64,000 nt of DNA from Achatina immaculata (GCA_009760885.1 CM019718.1:25394133-25458132), one strand, 5' to 3'. Positions 22,152 to 37,766 are shown, counted from the first letter of the stretch. The notes: generated by a model from the sequence alone, not told the origin. Made by a program: numbers and translations.

Positions 22152-25100
22152 CCTTAGGTGCCCAGGGCACATGGGGCTTCCGTAAGGGTTTTCCACAAAT
22201 GCTTGTCCTTTGCCTTTTTTTCTGCTCTTGCCCAGGTGAGCCCTCTATTTCTCAACATCCTCTCTGTTGTTCTTCTCCATGTCTCTTTTGGTCTACCCTT
22301 ACTTCTGTTCCCCTGTGGTGTCCATTTAAGTTCCCTTACTAATATACAATAATATGTAAGTAAAATATACGATACAGTTATTTTACATTCTCGCACATCA
22401 GACAGACAAACAGACAGACAGATAGACAGATGCACTTACCAGGATTTTGTCAGGAACTTGAGCCACCGTTGACTGTGGAAACACCAAGGAGTATCACTAT
22501 TTTTAAAAGAATTATTTCCCTGTATTTATTCAACATTACAAACTGTATACTATGTGTATAGAGTTAAGAAGGAGAAGTAAAGTGAATTATTAATCCTTTA
22601 TTATCCACTTTAGCAAAAAAAAAGGACTTACTTTATAAACAAAACTGATCTAGACGAGGACATCTTGAGGTTTTTTTTTTATAATTACAGACTTTTATAT
22701 GGATTACCCAGTGTATTCTTATGCAGACTTTATCAGATCGTCGAAATCATCAAGATTATGACTAGTTTTAATAGGTCTCAGAATGAGTTCCAAAAAAAAA
22801 ACAAAAAAACAGCCAAAAAATTGCCGTGGAAGCAGCTATGGGATATGGTGTTAGTGTTCATATTTTCCTTGACCTGTCGGCACACTAGAGGGTCATGTGG
22901 GCAGCTTCACGTTTGGCCGCCTTTAAAGACTTTCCTAGATCTAGAAAAAAGCCGGGTACGCGTTTCTACAGCTGGGTGACTGGGACGCATCTGGAAGGAT
23001 TTGAACTACTAACCTTGGCAATGAGAGACCAGTGTACTAAACACTTCGTCACTTGGGTACCAGTATTTATAACTGTAAAAAAAAGTATATGGAGATTCTG
23101 CGGACACCCTGTATTTGGAAAGACAACAAACTGAAGGTAATGCTTAAGAAAAGTAGAGAGAGTCTGCTTAAGAAAAGTAGAGAGAGAGAGAGTCTACTTA
23201 AGAAAAGTAGAGAGAGAGAGAGTCTACTTAAGTGGAGAGAGTCTGCTTAAGAAAAATAGAGAGAGAGTCTACTTAAGAAAAGTAGAGAGAGAGTCTGCTT
23301 AAGAAAAGTAGAGATAAAGTCTGCTTAAGAAAAGTAGAGAGAGAGTCTACTTTAAAAGAGTAGAGAGAGAATCTACTTAAGAAAAATAGAGAGAGAGAGA
23401 GTCTACTTAAGAAAAATAGAGAGAGAGTCTGCTTAAGAAAAGTGGAGAAAGTCTGCTTAAGAAAAGTAGAGAGAGAGAGAGTCTACTTTAAAAGAGTAGA
23501 GAGAGAATCTACTTAAGAAAAGTAGAGAGAGAGAGAGTCTACTTAAGAAAAATAGAGAGAGAGTCGCTTAAGAAAAGTGGAGAAAGTCTGCTTAAGAAAA
23601 GTCGAAGGAGTCTGCTTAAGAAAAGTGGAAGGAGTCTGATTAAGAAAAGTGGAAGGAGTCTGATTAAGAAAAGTGGAGGGAGTATGTTTAAGAAAAGTGG
23701 GGTAAGTCTGCTTAAGAAAAGTGGAGAGAGTGTTTAAGAAAAGTGGAGGGAGTCTGCTTATGAAAAGTGGAGGGAGTCTGTTTAAGAAAAGTGGAGGGAG
23801 TCTGCTTAAGAAAAGTGGAGGGAGTCTGCATAAGAAAAGTGCAGGGAGTCTGTTTAAGAAAAGTGGGGGGAGTCTGCTTAAGAAACGTGGAGGGAGTCTG
23901 CTTGAGAAAAGTGATTGGAGTCTGCTAGAAACGAGAACTATGTGTTCACCTTCCTGCCTCTGACAACGTTCTTGGGTTCTTCCAGGACGACCTCTTGAGG
24001 CATTTCATCAACGGTGATATCCTCCTCTGGCAGCGTCTCATCCGTTATTTGTGGGTTCATGAGAATAAGCTCGTCTGTAGGCGGTGCCATGGCCATCAAA
24101 GTCTTCATTAGTGTGTTCAACGTGTTGACGGAACTGAACAGTATCCGGTGCATTGTGGTCATGACCAGGTAGTCCAGCATTGTTATAAAGCTGTCATAAG
24201 AATCGACAGAGTGGTTTAAATGTTGTTCAAAATATGCTGGCCGTATAAACTTTCTCGAAGTTTGAAAATTGATTGTTACCAAAACATTTCATTATCAGTT
24301 TTTTTTAAACATATGTTAGAAATTTGTTTAATCGTTGGTTCTCAACTTGTGGTCTGCGGTATTGGACTTTATGTGCTTCATCAGTTTAGTCTTTCGCTCT
24401 TCAGAAGCCAAAACAACAAAAGAAACCTTGGAGAGGAACAGACAGAACTACACAAATAAGATTTTTAAGAAAATTGTTCCTATCGCAACATCTGCCTGTG
24501 AGACCTAGACATTTGACAAACAGCCGAGAAACACATAAGTGCCTTTGAATATAGATGCTATAGAAAAGTCCTTCAAATATCATGAACACAAAAAGGAACA
24601 GATATGTTCATACTACAAGAATTTAATATTGTAAAAGGTTGGTTAGTAAAGATGTTTAAACAGAGAAACTTTAAGTATTTCGGACGTATTAAACGTCAAG
24701 ACAGTTTGGAAAAAAAATATTATTCGAAAGGTACATAATGAGGAAAAGAAAGAGAAGACAAAAATCGTAAATGGCAAGAAGACATTACTGATGATTTGCT
24801 AATGGATGCATCAGCAGCAGGGAATTTTGGTTACAAGAGAGTTGCTAGAAAGACAAAGTTCCGCACCGGACGTGCTAATGAAAGAATCAGTTTAGTACAG
24901 AGTGGCGCATGAAAAACCAGCCACCTCAAAAGTGTCTCTTGCTTTGAAGTGGGTGGCTTTTTAGTGCGCCAACCCGTATTAAGTGCCATCTTTTGAATAA
25001 AACAATTCAGAGTTTATGGTATTGCTATACTGCACATAATCTGGTGGTCAGCAGCTTATATGTGGTTGAAAAAAAGTGGTTCTTGGACATACAGAAGAAA

Positions 25101-25311
25101 AAAAAACTGAGAATCATTGTGTGTTAAATAAATATCTGAAATTTTTTTCAGCTGTATCTTCCTTTAACCGGAAGAAAGTTTTCTGCCGAAATATTTTATG
25201 TTTTAGTCGCTTCTTCCTGCTTTTTAACCCTTTTATCTGCTTTATAGATCGAATCTTTCATCTAGCCAGACGGAGAGATGAAGGCAGACTCAGTAAAGTG
25301 GTGTAGGACAC

Positions 25312-25343
<32 letters not shown>

Positions 25344-28300
25344 ACAATGTTTTAATTTTGATTAGCTTCTTCCACTTACATTATTTAAAAAAAAACTTAC
25401 TTGGTGAGTCTTTTACAGATGGCCCGTTTATTTGCCTGCATTGTGTAGATCATGGGGCGCTCGGACTCGTCGTAGAAGGTGGAGTTTGATGCTGTGAGCG
25501 ACAGAATTGACGGTTTTATGTGTGAAAGGGTGTGTGATTTTATCTGTGACCTGATTTTTTTTAAAAATTGTTTTTAATGAAACAAAATATTTTGTGTGAA
25601 AAAGTTACGGATTTTATGCGTGATAAAGTTAATACTTTTAATTGTGACCAGGTTAATTGGTACGTTTGAGCACGTGTAATGTGCAGAGTACATCCTGAGG
25701 TATATGCCGGAACGTCTCATACAACCTGCAAGAAAAAAGTAGTCTCTTGACTGTGATAGTCTTTTCCTGTGATAGGTCAACCTGGAAGTCTCGGGGTCTG
25801 GGGAAAAGGTCACACGTGAGGAAGTCTTGGGGTCTGAGGAACAGGTCAGACGTGAGGAAGTCTTGGGGTCTGGGGAACAGGTCACACGTGAGGAAGTATT
25901 GGGGTCTGAGGAACAGGTCACACGTGAGGAAGTCTTGGGGTCTGGGGAACAGGTCACATGTGAGGAAGTCTTGGGGTCTGGGGAACAGGTCACACGTGAG
26001 GAAGTCTTGGGGGAGAAATGTTGATAGCGCCGAGTTGAGATGAAGATTGTATTGTACAGTGCTCTTTTGTTTGCGTTGCTTCTGTGTATTTTTTGGATTG
26101 TTTTTCAGTAAGGTATCATTTCGCAAATGATCTTCTTCTTTGCTCGGTCTCATTCTTGCGTTACGCCGCAGTTACACGCCTTGCGACCCGACGCAACCCA
26201 CTTCGGCTCGGTTTCTATTCAAGGTCGGATTTGTCTTCCCATTGCAGTCACTACTACGTAGACCAGACTACTGTCTGTTTCCAAGGGCGCTGCTGGAAGA
26301 CAGAAAGAGGTGTTCATCAGTCTTGACACAAGAAAACAGCAATGGATCGCTGGCTGCTTTCTCATACCTCTCTAATGTGTGTGTGTGCGTTCTTGAGTGC
26401 GAGTAGCACTTTGCAGTGTACTATAGGGTACAGTGTAATATAGGGTACAGTGTAATATAGGGTACAGTGTAATATAGGGTACAGTGTAATAAAGGGTACA
26501 TTATACTTGTTCCTGAATGAACTCAAAGGTTGAGCCTCGGTATTACTGAGTATTCGGTAACAGACAAATTAATCACTTTCAGTGAAAGTTTCATGAAGCA
26601 AAGAGAAGAACTGGAGTCAGTAAGTGGCACCCCAAAGTGAAAGAGAACCTCAGTTTCAGGACTGTGTAAATCCACTTTGCTCTGTTGTCTTTGCTTGGTA
26701 GCGGTTTCCCGTCGAGCCAATGGCCCGCTGGATGCGTTGTGGGGGCTTGCTATTCCATTCTTCTTGCAACTCTTGGATTACCTGCGGTGGTCTTCAGGAA
26801 AGTTGTGTCTTCTTCTCTGCCTACGTTCCAGTTCGTGCCATACGTGCTCGATGGGAGTTTAACAAAAATGGATGTGGGGGTTGGGGGGGGGGGGAAGAGG
26901 TATTTTCAACTTTCCTCTTTATTTTATGCATGTTTCTACTATATCCAAGTATTTCTACCACCCGTATCTTCTTCTTCCTATTCAGCTTTCCGAGCCATTA
27001 AGGCTCACTGCTGCAGATAAAGTTCGCCTCCACTCCTCTCTATTCCTAATCTTCTCTCTCCAGTTGGCGAAACCAATTTCTTTTATATCCTCTTCTATGT
27101 TGTCTTTCCATCTCTGTCTTGGTCTACCTCTTTGTCACGTTTTCCTCATCTTTTATACATAAACCGTTTTCGTTTGTCTGTTCTCTTCCATTCTTTCTAC
27201 ATGCCCCAGCCAGAGTAGTCTGTTCAGTTTCAAGACATTTATAATTCTTTGGAATTTAAATAAGCTTTCTTTCTAGCTCTCCATTCTCCACTGTTGGTAT
27301 CATTTATAGACCCAGAGATTAATCTTAGGATCTTGTTTTCAAAGATCTGCAATTGCTGTTCATATTTCTTTGTTGTACTCCACGCTTCTGATCCATACAT
27401 GACGGCTGGTCTTATTATAGTTTTGTATCTTCATTGACGTCACGAAAGCCTAAGACAGCATAGATAGAAGCAGCTTATGGAAAATTATGAAAGAATTTGA
27501 GATATGTAATAAATTAAGCAATCTGGCCAGAATATGTATGGAAGATGCACAAAATATAGTAATGTATAAAGGAAGAAAGTCAGAACCCTTCTCTATAAGA
27601 ACTGGGTTAAAACAAGATGATACATTATCTCCATTACTATTCATCCTAGTACTAGAAAAGGTAATCAGAAAAGCGAAAGAAGAATGTAGTACAGAAGAAC
27701 AAGCTAAAATACTAGGATACTCTGATGTCATCTACCTGGTGGGATAAACTATGCAAGTCATCACTACCTGAGAGATGTAGCACTAAAAGTGGGCTTGACC
27801 ATTAACCAAGATAAGACAGAGTATATGAAGATATCAAGAGACCAGAGGCAGAATGATCCAGATTATATAAACGTTGTAGAGATGATTATTAGGAAAGCTG
27901 AAACATACAAATATCTAGGCATCACTTTCAAGAGATGTAACACAGTAAGCGAGGAAATTAAAATCAGAGTACAGATAGGGAATAAAACATACTTTGCCTT
28001 CAACACCCGCTAAAATCCAAAATCCTGTCCCACAACACCAGAATAACAATATACCGTAACTACCCTATGCTAATTTTAGCAGCTCTATCACAATCCTAAT
28101 ATTTCTACTCTACCATATTTTTTTAGTGTTTCTACCCTAATACTAGTATTTCTTTTCTGCCATAGCCAAATTTCAGTGTTTTACCATAATCCTAGTGTTT
28201 GTACCCTAATTCTAGTGTTTCTACCTACTCTAATTATTCTGCCCTAATTTTAGTGTTACTATCCCAGTCTTGGTGTTTCAACCATAATCCTAGAGTTTCT

Positions 28301-29166
28301 GCCCTAATTCTAGTATTTCTACCCTGCCCTAATTCTAGTATTTTTGCCCTACCCCAACTATTCTACCCTAATTTTCGTATTTCTACACTAATCCTAGTTT
28401 GTATACCCCATTCTACACTAATTTTTATGTTTCTATACTAATCCTAGTGTTTATACCCTATTTTAACTGCTTACCCTAATCCTAGTGTTTCTACCATAAT
28501 CATAATGTTTTTATCCTACACTAACTACCCTAGCTTAATCCTACTGTTTCTATCCTATTCCTAGTGTTTCCACCATACTCAAACCACCCTATCCTAGTTT
28601 TAGTAATTCTATCCCAATCCTGGTGTTTCAATCCCAGTCCTATTGTTTCTAACCTAATCCTAGTTTTTCTACCCAATCCTAGTGTTTCTTCCTTACCCTT
28701 CCCTAACTTTAGTGTTTATTCATTGTAGCGTTCTATACTAGTACTGCTGTTTCCATCCTAATGCTAGTGTTTGTACTCTTCCCTAATTTTAGTGTTTCTA
28801 CCCTAATCCTAGTGTTTATTCCTTAATCATAGTGTTTCTTTTTCGAAAATATTTGAGTAAATATTGGAAACATATACCAGTTCCTTCTATCAGATGAAAC
28901 AAAAAGGTATTTATATTCTCAGTCACTCCCATATCTCTGTATATCTGCATTAGTTTACATTTCGAAAGCAAGAAAAGTAGAATTAAAATTAGATTTTATT
29001 AGAGGCAGAGAATATGAAATTAGATATTCTAGAATCAAACATTTTCCGTGAGAGCAAAGATGACGAGATAGTGTGATCAGTGTACCCACCACAACTGGGA
29101 GGTTACAAAAAAACTGGAGAGAGAAAGAGAGAGAGAGAGAGTGAGTGATAAAGTGAGTGAGAGAGA

Positions 29167-29197
<31 letters not shown>

Positions 29198-29721
29198 CTT
29201 TATTTCAAAAGGGTTAAGAATTGGGCACGCAGGCCCGTCTGACATTCTGCTCTTTATCATACATCTTTCACTCTATTCCAGACATTCTACAAATATGCTG
29301 TTCATATAACAAACATAACTAACACTGAAGCTGAGAGACATAAAATAAAATATTAATATCTTAAACATTCACTCAGTACAGAAGTAACTACATACATTAT
29401 AAATGACTATCTACTAAACAAAATTTTCGGGACTATTCAGAAAATAATTAATTGTATTCGGTGTCTGTAAGAGCAGCTTAAGATAAGTTTTTAAGTTTTA
29501 TAATTCATGGAGGTATGTAGTCGACATCAAATAGATATTTGGAAAGCTTGTAGTTGTAGAGAGAGAAAGAGAGTGATAAAGTGAGAGAGAAACAGAGTGA
29601 GAGCGTGAGAGAAATATAGAGAGAGAGAGAGGGAGCGAAGGTGGATGCAGGAATGAAAATTTACAGGCTTTAGATGCAGGAGGAGAACGAGGAGGAGGTG
29701 ACGTAAGAGGGAGAGGGATTG

Positions 29722-29753
<32 letters not shown>

Positions 29754-32700
29754 GAATAGAGAAAGAGTGTGAGAGAACGAGAGAATTTCAATGCCTTCTA
29801 AACGTATTAAATAACACCAGTATTCGCACCGTGTTTGTTAATTTTTTTTAACGTCAACTGCTAGGGTTAATTTCTAATGTTAGCTTCTAACGTTAGTTTC
29901 TAACCACTTACGCTTTGCATCTGCTACAATCTCGTTGTCCGGCATGAAGCCAGCTTCTATCAGACAAGTACGACAAGCCGAGTACACTGTGTCAGCTACC
30001 AGCTCCTTAAACTTGTCAATTTTTGTCTTCACCTAAAATAAAGAGATAAAGAAACAAATCTCACCCGTCCATCTACATAATTTTCTTAGTCAGTGCTGTT
30101 GCTACCTTCTCATAAACCAGCAAGCAGAAATATCCGTAGCAGTCGGCGCATGGAGTGGAAGAGCTGAGACTAAACTGAAGTGGCCGTCTTCATTAGCCAG
30201 GATGAATTCCAGATAGCAACCTTCTTGGTAGACTTCAGTGTGGATTATCACCATCAGTCCTCTTTCCACCCCCCACCCCCACCCCACCCCTCCCCCCACC
30301 CGTTATCAAGATGGTCTTAATCTTAGGAGCGTTAATGGAGAATGTCTTGACCACATCTAACCTGAAATCTGTACCTTCACTCTAGCACAGTGACGAGAAC
30401 TGTTCTTTTTTTAAGGATGTGGTATGTGTCTTCTTCTTCTTCTAATTTCGAGCTTGATGCTCTTTGATGCTGTTGCGGTGGAGATGTTGAGCAACAGAAT
30501 CGAATGGGCTTAAGAGCGGGTCATGGAAGTTTCTTTTTTTCGTCCATAAGTGGCGGCAAAAAGCAGGGAGTGTGCGATACTTCTTTTAGTAGACTCGATC
30601 ACCTTGGGAACTATGGCGATCCCTGCCCCGTTAGCTAGGTTAGGCCTGTTACTGGGGTCTACGAACGGAGAAGTGGGACAAGGTCTCGGTACCCTATGCT
30701 TCGCCATCTCTGATGCTAGCAAGTCAACTATGGGTTGTTGACTACCAAATCAGACAACCTCTTCACCTCCCATGTTCGCTCATAATCGCATGGTACTAGT
30801 CTGGCATTTCCACGCAACTCCAAATTTAACAATACAAAATGTATCTATTTCTCATATGCTATGTTTTGCGTAATGTTGTGATGATATAATGTACTAAAAT
30901 ACACCACAAAATCCACAGAAAAACAATCCCAGTTTAATTATTTTAAAAAAAAATAATTGTTTGGATGTCTCAAGAAGAACTGGACAGTAGTCGTAATGGC
31001 TCTCGAAGAAACAGTATAGAGGGCGCTTGAGGTCAGTGCAACACGTGGTGCATCTTGGTGGTGATACATTTTTCCGCGAGGGACAGCGCAAGTAGTGGCC
31101 GCCATGTTATTTTAATTCATTTTGAACATGGACATGTGAACTGATTATGTCGAAGATTTGGCTACGAGTGTAGCACAGATCATAGAGCGGAAAAATATAA
31201 GAGGGGGTTTATTGGCGTGTGGTACAGTTTTGTTTTGTTGGGTTGTTTTTGTTGTTTTTTTCCCGCGGATCATCCTGTGCAAGATCTCACACACTAACTG
31301 TGTTTACGTTTCTTTCATTGCTGTTAGTGTCGCTTTATACTCTTGGACATTTGCAGATTTATGCAGGATTCGCCACCCGTAGGGCCACATCAGTCGTTTA
31401 TGTGTGTATGTAGTTAGACATTTTATGTGTATGTAGTTAGACATTTTATGTGTATGTAGTTAGACATTTTATGTGTATGTAGTTAGACATTTTATGTGTA
31501 TGTAGTTACTTTATTGTTTAATTATGCTTATTATACGATCAGCATATTTGTAGAATGCCTGGAACAGAATGCAAGTTGTATGATAAAGGGTAGAATGCTA
31601 GACGGGCCTGCGTGCCCAATTCTTAATTCTTTTGAAATAAAGATCAATCAATCAGTCAGTCGTTACTCTGCCAGACTGAAAGACTTGCATCAGTGTTTTA
31701 CTCGTAGCATCACGAGGGAAGGGGGAGGGGAGGATATGGACTTGGAAATCTCAGATTCCATGAACTTGTTAACTGGACATGAGTATAAGGTTTTGACTTC
31801 AGACATACCATCCCTGCTGACAACAGAAAATCATTGACGGGTATATCTACCCAAAGATCTTACAAACATTGACATATCTACCCAAAGACCTTACAAACTG
31901 GTATATTTACCCAAAGACCTTACAGACACTGGCATATCTACCCAAAGGCCTTACAAACACTGGCATATCTACCCAAAGGCCTTACAAACACTGGCATAAT
32001 CTACCCTAAAGACCTTACAAAAACTGGCATATCTACCAAAAGACTTCACAAACACTGGCATATCTATCCAAAGACCTTACAAACACTTGGAGACTCCTAC
32101 AAAAGACACAGAACGACTCACATATTCCAGCTGTGCTGTCTGAATGGCAAAGAAATCTTGTAAGTTCAAGCACAGTGATTCCGGGTCCTTGACAATCATC
32201 TCCAGACCTTCAGTCACCAAGCATAGGCTGTTGACCTTAAATACAGCTGGGCGCAGAATCTGAAATACAACCAAGCAAACGGTTACTGTTACCGTAACAC
32301 GGATGTCTACAAGGATTGGCTGAAAATGTTATTTCAACATTTAAATAAAAACAAACTAACGGATTAATGTAAATGGATAAAACGAAAGTGGAAATGTAGC
32401 TTAACCTTCTGTCTATACGTCCACTTTTTTGTTCACTTTCTAACACAGTCTTTTTCTAACCTCATATGCATTTCTGCCAATTTAAACCCATTTTATGGAC
32501 TCCTTCCCGATAGCGGTTTGTTGCTCAAAATTAGCTTTGTTCATCTACTCATCTGTTAACTTCATTATCTACTGTCTCAAAGTTTGCTCCATCGAGACAC
32601 TGATCCCAACAGACCAGCTGATTCCACTGAGAAATGCCAGAATGGAGCAACTAGAATCTCAATTTAGGATTCAGCAACCAAAGTTGATAGGACGGGCCCA

Positions 32701-35054
32701 AGAAAATGCCCTAAGTCCCAGGAAACTGCCTTACGTCCCAAGAAACTGCCTTATGTCCCAAGAATCTGCCTTGTCCCAAGAAAATGCATTATTAATCTTA
32801 TTTTGACCTCTTCGCTTATAATAAAAACACTGTATAGTTCTGTTTTCACACTTTTTTTCCATTTTATACTATCCATAGACGTCATCGCAAAGACGGCTGA
32901 GATTTTCATGCCAAACAAATACGGAAGCTCTACATGAAATATCACATTTCGCAGTGTACATTTGCTTGCGTCTCGTCTTCTCAACTGAAGGTTGTAGATT
33001 GGAAGTCCTCTACCGCGCCTTCCAGTTGACCCAGCAGCTCTTACTGGCATCTGGCATTGTTGGGAAGTACTGCTTCTGATAGCCAAGAGCATGTACTTGC
33101 ACGGCAAGACACACTGGATTTCATTGTATACATGCCGGCCTCACGTAAGTGATTTATTGTCTCACTGGCTCTCATATATCGGCACGACTGACTTATATGT
33201 AATATATCAATAATCCACTGCGTTTTGGATGGGAAGTCACTCTACTACAGACTGGGTTACCTCACGCTGACATGCGTTGACATTATTTCCTTCCTTTTGT
33301 CAGAAAGTTAATTTTCGTGCAGTTTTATCCGTAGCAACCATATGTAAGTTTAAATACATACATATAGCTCAGATTTCAGAAACACCGAGTTTCACAATAT
33401 AGAAATTTTAATTCTCTAACATAGATACTCAGTTTCTCAGTATAGAAACGTCTCTTCTCTAATGCAGATACCGAGTTTCTCAACATACAAACTTCTCTCT
33501 TCTCTAACGTAGAGTTCAGGTGATCCAATCTGATCGAAGGAGCCTTAGTCATCCAACTTTATAAATAAATACCTGGCTCCTTCAAGACATGGGGAAGGAA
33601 AGGCCACATTTTGTCTTGTGTCGATAAATCAAGAATGAAATAACACGATATAGTTAGATGCCTCTTTGTCATGATAAAACTATATTTTTTCACAATTACA
33701 GAACATGACAAAGCTACATTTGTTAACAAATATAGAACATGATAAAATTACATTTTTTGACAATATAGAACATGAAAAACAACATTTTTTAAAAATATAG
33801 AGCATGATAAAAGTACATTGTTTTGAAAATATGGAACACGATAAAACTACATTTTTTGAAAATATGGAACATGATAAAACTATATTTAAAAAATTAGAAC
33901 TCTAAGAAATATCTATACAGAACACTGATGACCTTACTCACAGAATTTAGAATGTATAGGTTTTCATTCAAGAACTTCTTGCACAAATTCGTCTTTAATG
34001 AGATCATATTCTTCAGCCACACATTAAAAGCTTTCCACATCCGGTGGAGTCGGAAGGTCTGGTACTGCAATAAAATTTCAGGGAAACCTTGAGCTGAGAG
34101 TGGGTACATGCAGTCAATAATTAATCTCCATCGAGGACCCCCCCCCCCCCCCTTAAATCCAACTTAACAAAATATGGTCATCTTCATTCATTCATTCATT
34201 TGCATGTCCCTTGCGGAACTTTGCCTCCCAAACAGCACTCCTGTAGGCCTCTCGGTTGTGAGCAAGATGGTCTGCTGCTGTTGCATCCATCTCCAGATCG
34301 TCAACGATGTCTTGCAGCCATCTTCGTCTTGGTCTTCCTCTTTTTCTTTTTCCCATTATGTATCCTTCCAATACGGTCTTCTCTAAATTATCATGACGTT
34401 TAATGTGTCCAAAATATTTCAGTTTTCTCTCTTTAATCCTCTTCACTAGCCAGCCTTCTTCAATATTAAGCTCTTGTAGTATAGATATATTTGTTCTTTT
34501 TTGTGTCCACGATATTTGGAGCTCTTCTATAGCATTTACATTCAAAGGCATTTATGTGTTTCTCAGCTGTTTGGTCATCTAAGAACATCAAAACAAGAAC
34601 CAAACTCAGGCTTTTCAATACAAACATATAGACTGTCCTGTTATATGGTTCGGAGACACGAGTTATGACCAAGACAATACAGAGGATACAAAACTACTGC
34701 TTGAGGGGGATTATAAACATTAAATGGAAGGACAAGATCAGAAACGAGGAGGTCTGGGAAAGGGCAAGACAAGAACCTATTAATCTACAAATCATGTAGA
34801 GGAAAAGGGGGTGGATTGGCCACACTCTGAGGAAACCCGACACCAGCATAGCAAGGCAGGCACTGACATGGAATCCTCAAGGAAACAGAAAACGAGGAAG
34901 ACCTAGACTTACTTGAAGAAGAGAAATTATGACAGTGCTCAGAGACAAGGGATACACATGGAAGGAGGCAGAGAATAAATCCAAGAACAGGGGTGACTGG
35001 AGAATCTTTATCCGTGGCCTACGTAATCAAGGAAGTGGAAGGCGATGGTGCCGG

Positions 35055-35085
<31 letters not shown>

Positions 35086-36445
35086 GAAGACGACGATGAT
35101 GATGAGGTCCCCTGGCTAAACTCAGTACCCGCCCCCTTTCCAAACTGTACTATTTATCTCTTGATATAAAATTTATGAAACAATAATCTACATTCGCCAC
35201 AAAAAGTCACAAAAAATATTATATTATATTTTATTTGTATGTACGTACTTGTATAATTATATACATACACACACACACACTAGCTGATTACCCGGCGTTG
35301 CCAGGGTATTTAGTTATCACAATCAAGAAAGTTCTATTCATTTCCACAGCCTTCTATACGGTTCTACAGAGGTTTATTCAGATCCACAATCTTCTAGAAA
35401 GTTCTATAATGTTCTGCTCATTTCCAAAAACTTTCTAGAAGATTCTACAGAGTCTAGACGGTTCTACAGAATTCTATTCCTTCTATTAAATTAAACGTGG
35501 GCTTAATTGTTATCAGGACTGTCACTAATCAGCTTAGCGACTCTGAACACCACGGAGTCGAAACTAATCTCGGTCAATTTGGATATTTTGTTTTTCAGCA
35601 CTTCCCACAACCACCCTCCCTCCCCCCCCCCCCCCACCCCCATGCCGATGGGGCTGAACTTTCGAGTGCCACTATTCATCTCAGCGATCCCGAAAACTAT
35701 ATATTCAACACTAATATCAGTTGTTTTTGATTACTTTTATATGTCATCCCCATCTCACCCTACCCATAGAGCCCCCATGCCGCTGGGGGCTGAACTTTGA
35801 CTTAAAATGCATAGGGAGTGTCGCTATTCATCTCGACGACCCCCAAAAATATGGATTCGATACTAATATCGGTACAATTACTTGTAAATGTCACTACATC
35901 CCACCCCCTCCCGCCCCTAGGACCCCATGCCGATTAGAGATAATGAACGCCATCTACACTGCACACTATCAGTGTAGGAAACGATCACATTATGGAGTAA
36001 AAGGGCGAAATGAAACTGTCACGTTCCCTGAAAGAAGATAAAGTGGAAGACTTGCAGAATCAGCGTACATTATATAAGACAATCTGAGATCTGGATGCTG
36101 CTGGAAGTTTCTGAAACATCATGAGCCCCCTGGCCGGAGTCATATCCACAACCTCCTAGAAGGCTGTTATTTGGACTTGTCATTAGACTTGCCAAGGGAG
36201 ACTACAATGCTTGTCTTAGACCATTACCGCTATATTTAACGATTATCTCCTTTAGACCATTTTTTTAATTCATTCGTGATTTTAGTGGATAAGATCTCTA
36301 CCATCTTCTTACCCCACACCCAGAACAGACTGGGGTGTCTTAGCCCAAAATTATACTTCTCCAGATTGTAAGTCATATATGTACCAAATTTGGTTGAAAT
36401 TGCTCCAGGCGTTCCAAAGTGATGTCGGGACGTACATACATACAT

Positions 36446-36501
<56 letters not shown>

Positions 36502-37766
36502 GAGGGATGATTGATACGTTCTCGGCATAAGGTACAAATACTTGAAACACACAGCTGATATTAGTGCATGTGTATATCAGATTAATGTAAGATTAAACAC
36601 CAAGTTTCAAGAAATTAACTTCAACCAATTTTTTTACCGGCTACTGAAGTGGTAAAAGGTGACAGAAATTGAGAAAATGGAAACATTTCTCATCGAGCAG
36701 TCATTCGCTACCTATACATCAAGGGCTTATCATCGAAGGAGATCCATGAGGATATGGTGGAGACTCTAGGGGAGAGTACCCCTTCTTACATCACAGTGAA
36801 GAAATAGGCAGCTCTTTTCACACATGGAAGGGAGAGTCCAGAAGATGATCTCCGTCCAGGAGGACCAAGAACGGTAACCACCGTGAAACCACTGGCAGAA
36901 TCCATGGCATGATAATGGAGGATCGACGACTAACTGAGCAGTACATTATCTCTAAGTTGGGTATATCCCAGGAACATGTTCATGCCACTATTCACAATGA
37001 TCTTCAAATGACAAAGGTCTCGATACGTCCCGAAACTTCTTGGAGCTGATCAAAAACGACAGCGTCTCATCATGTCAAGAGACAATCTTGGCCATTTTCC
37101 TGCAGATCCTGAAAAGTTTCTTCAGCAATTTATAACTAGGGTTCATCATTTTCAATCAGAAACCAAAGAACAGTCAAAGCAGTGGAAACATCATGGATCT
37201 CCACCTCCAAAGAAAGCAAGGGTGGTTATGTCTACAGGCAAAGTGATGGCTTCCATCTTTTGGGATTCAGAAGGTGTGCTAGTGGCTCCAAAAGGGCAGA
37301 ATGGTCACCGGGGCCTACTACGCTAATCTTGTGAAGCAACTGGGCGTCAAACTGAAGGAAAAGCGTTGAGGGAAATTGACGAGAGGAGTCATCTTTCATC
37401 AAGGCAATGCTCCAGTTCACAAGTCGGCGGTGGCAATGGCTGCCATTCATGAATATGGCTTCCAACTTCTTGAACATCCTCCTTATTCTCAAGATTTGGC
37501 CCCTTCGAACTATTACCTGTTTCCCAAACTCAAAAAGGAGCTCAGTGGTCACAAATTTGCTTCAGATAATGACGTCATTCATGCCGTAGACCACTTTCTA
37601 CTGGCACAAGATGCTGACTTTTACAAAGAAGGGATCCGTATGCTCCATGATCGCTGTACTAAGTGCATAAACGTGCAAGGGGACTATGTTGAGAAATAAC
37701 CCAAAAAGGTTGTCCACAAACAATCCTTTGTACCTCATGCCGAGAACTTATCAATCACCTCTCGTT

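Noticed and set aside
24905..24970. Short inverted repeat aaaccagccacctc/gggtggcttttt as a terminator or small RNA
   Set aside because: Bacterial-type terminator makes no sense here and the arms are short with a large imperfect loop.
25574..26153. ORFs of 98-166 codons
   Set aside because: Products of the 36-bp array and flanks.
26013..26405. Possible coding exon (two plus ORFs)
   Set aside because: No splice sites in phase with anything, and no recognised domain.
28040..28850. Interstitial telomere array (CCCTAA words)
   Set aside because: Words are spaced by about 20 bp in a degenerate unit, not tandem hexamers.
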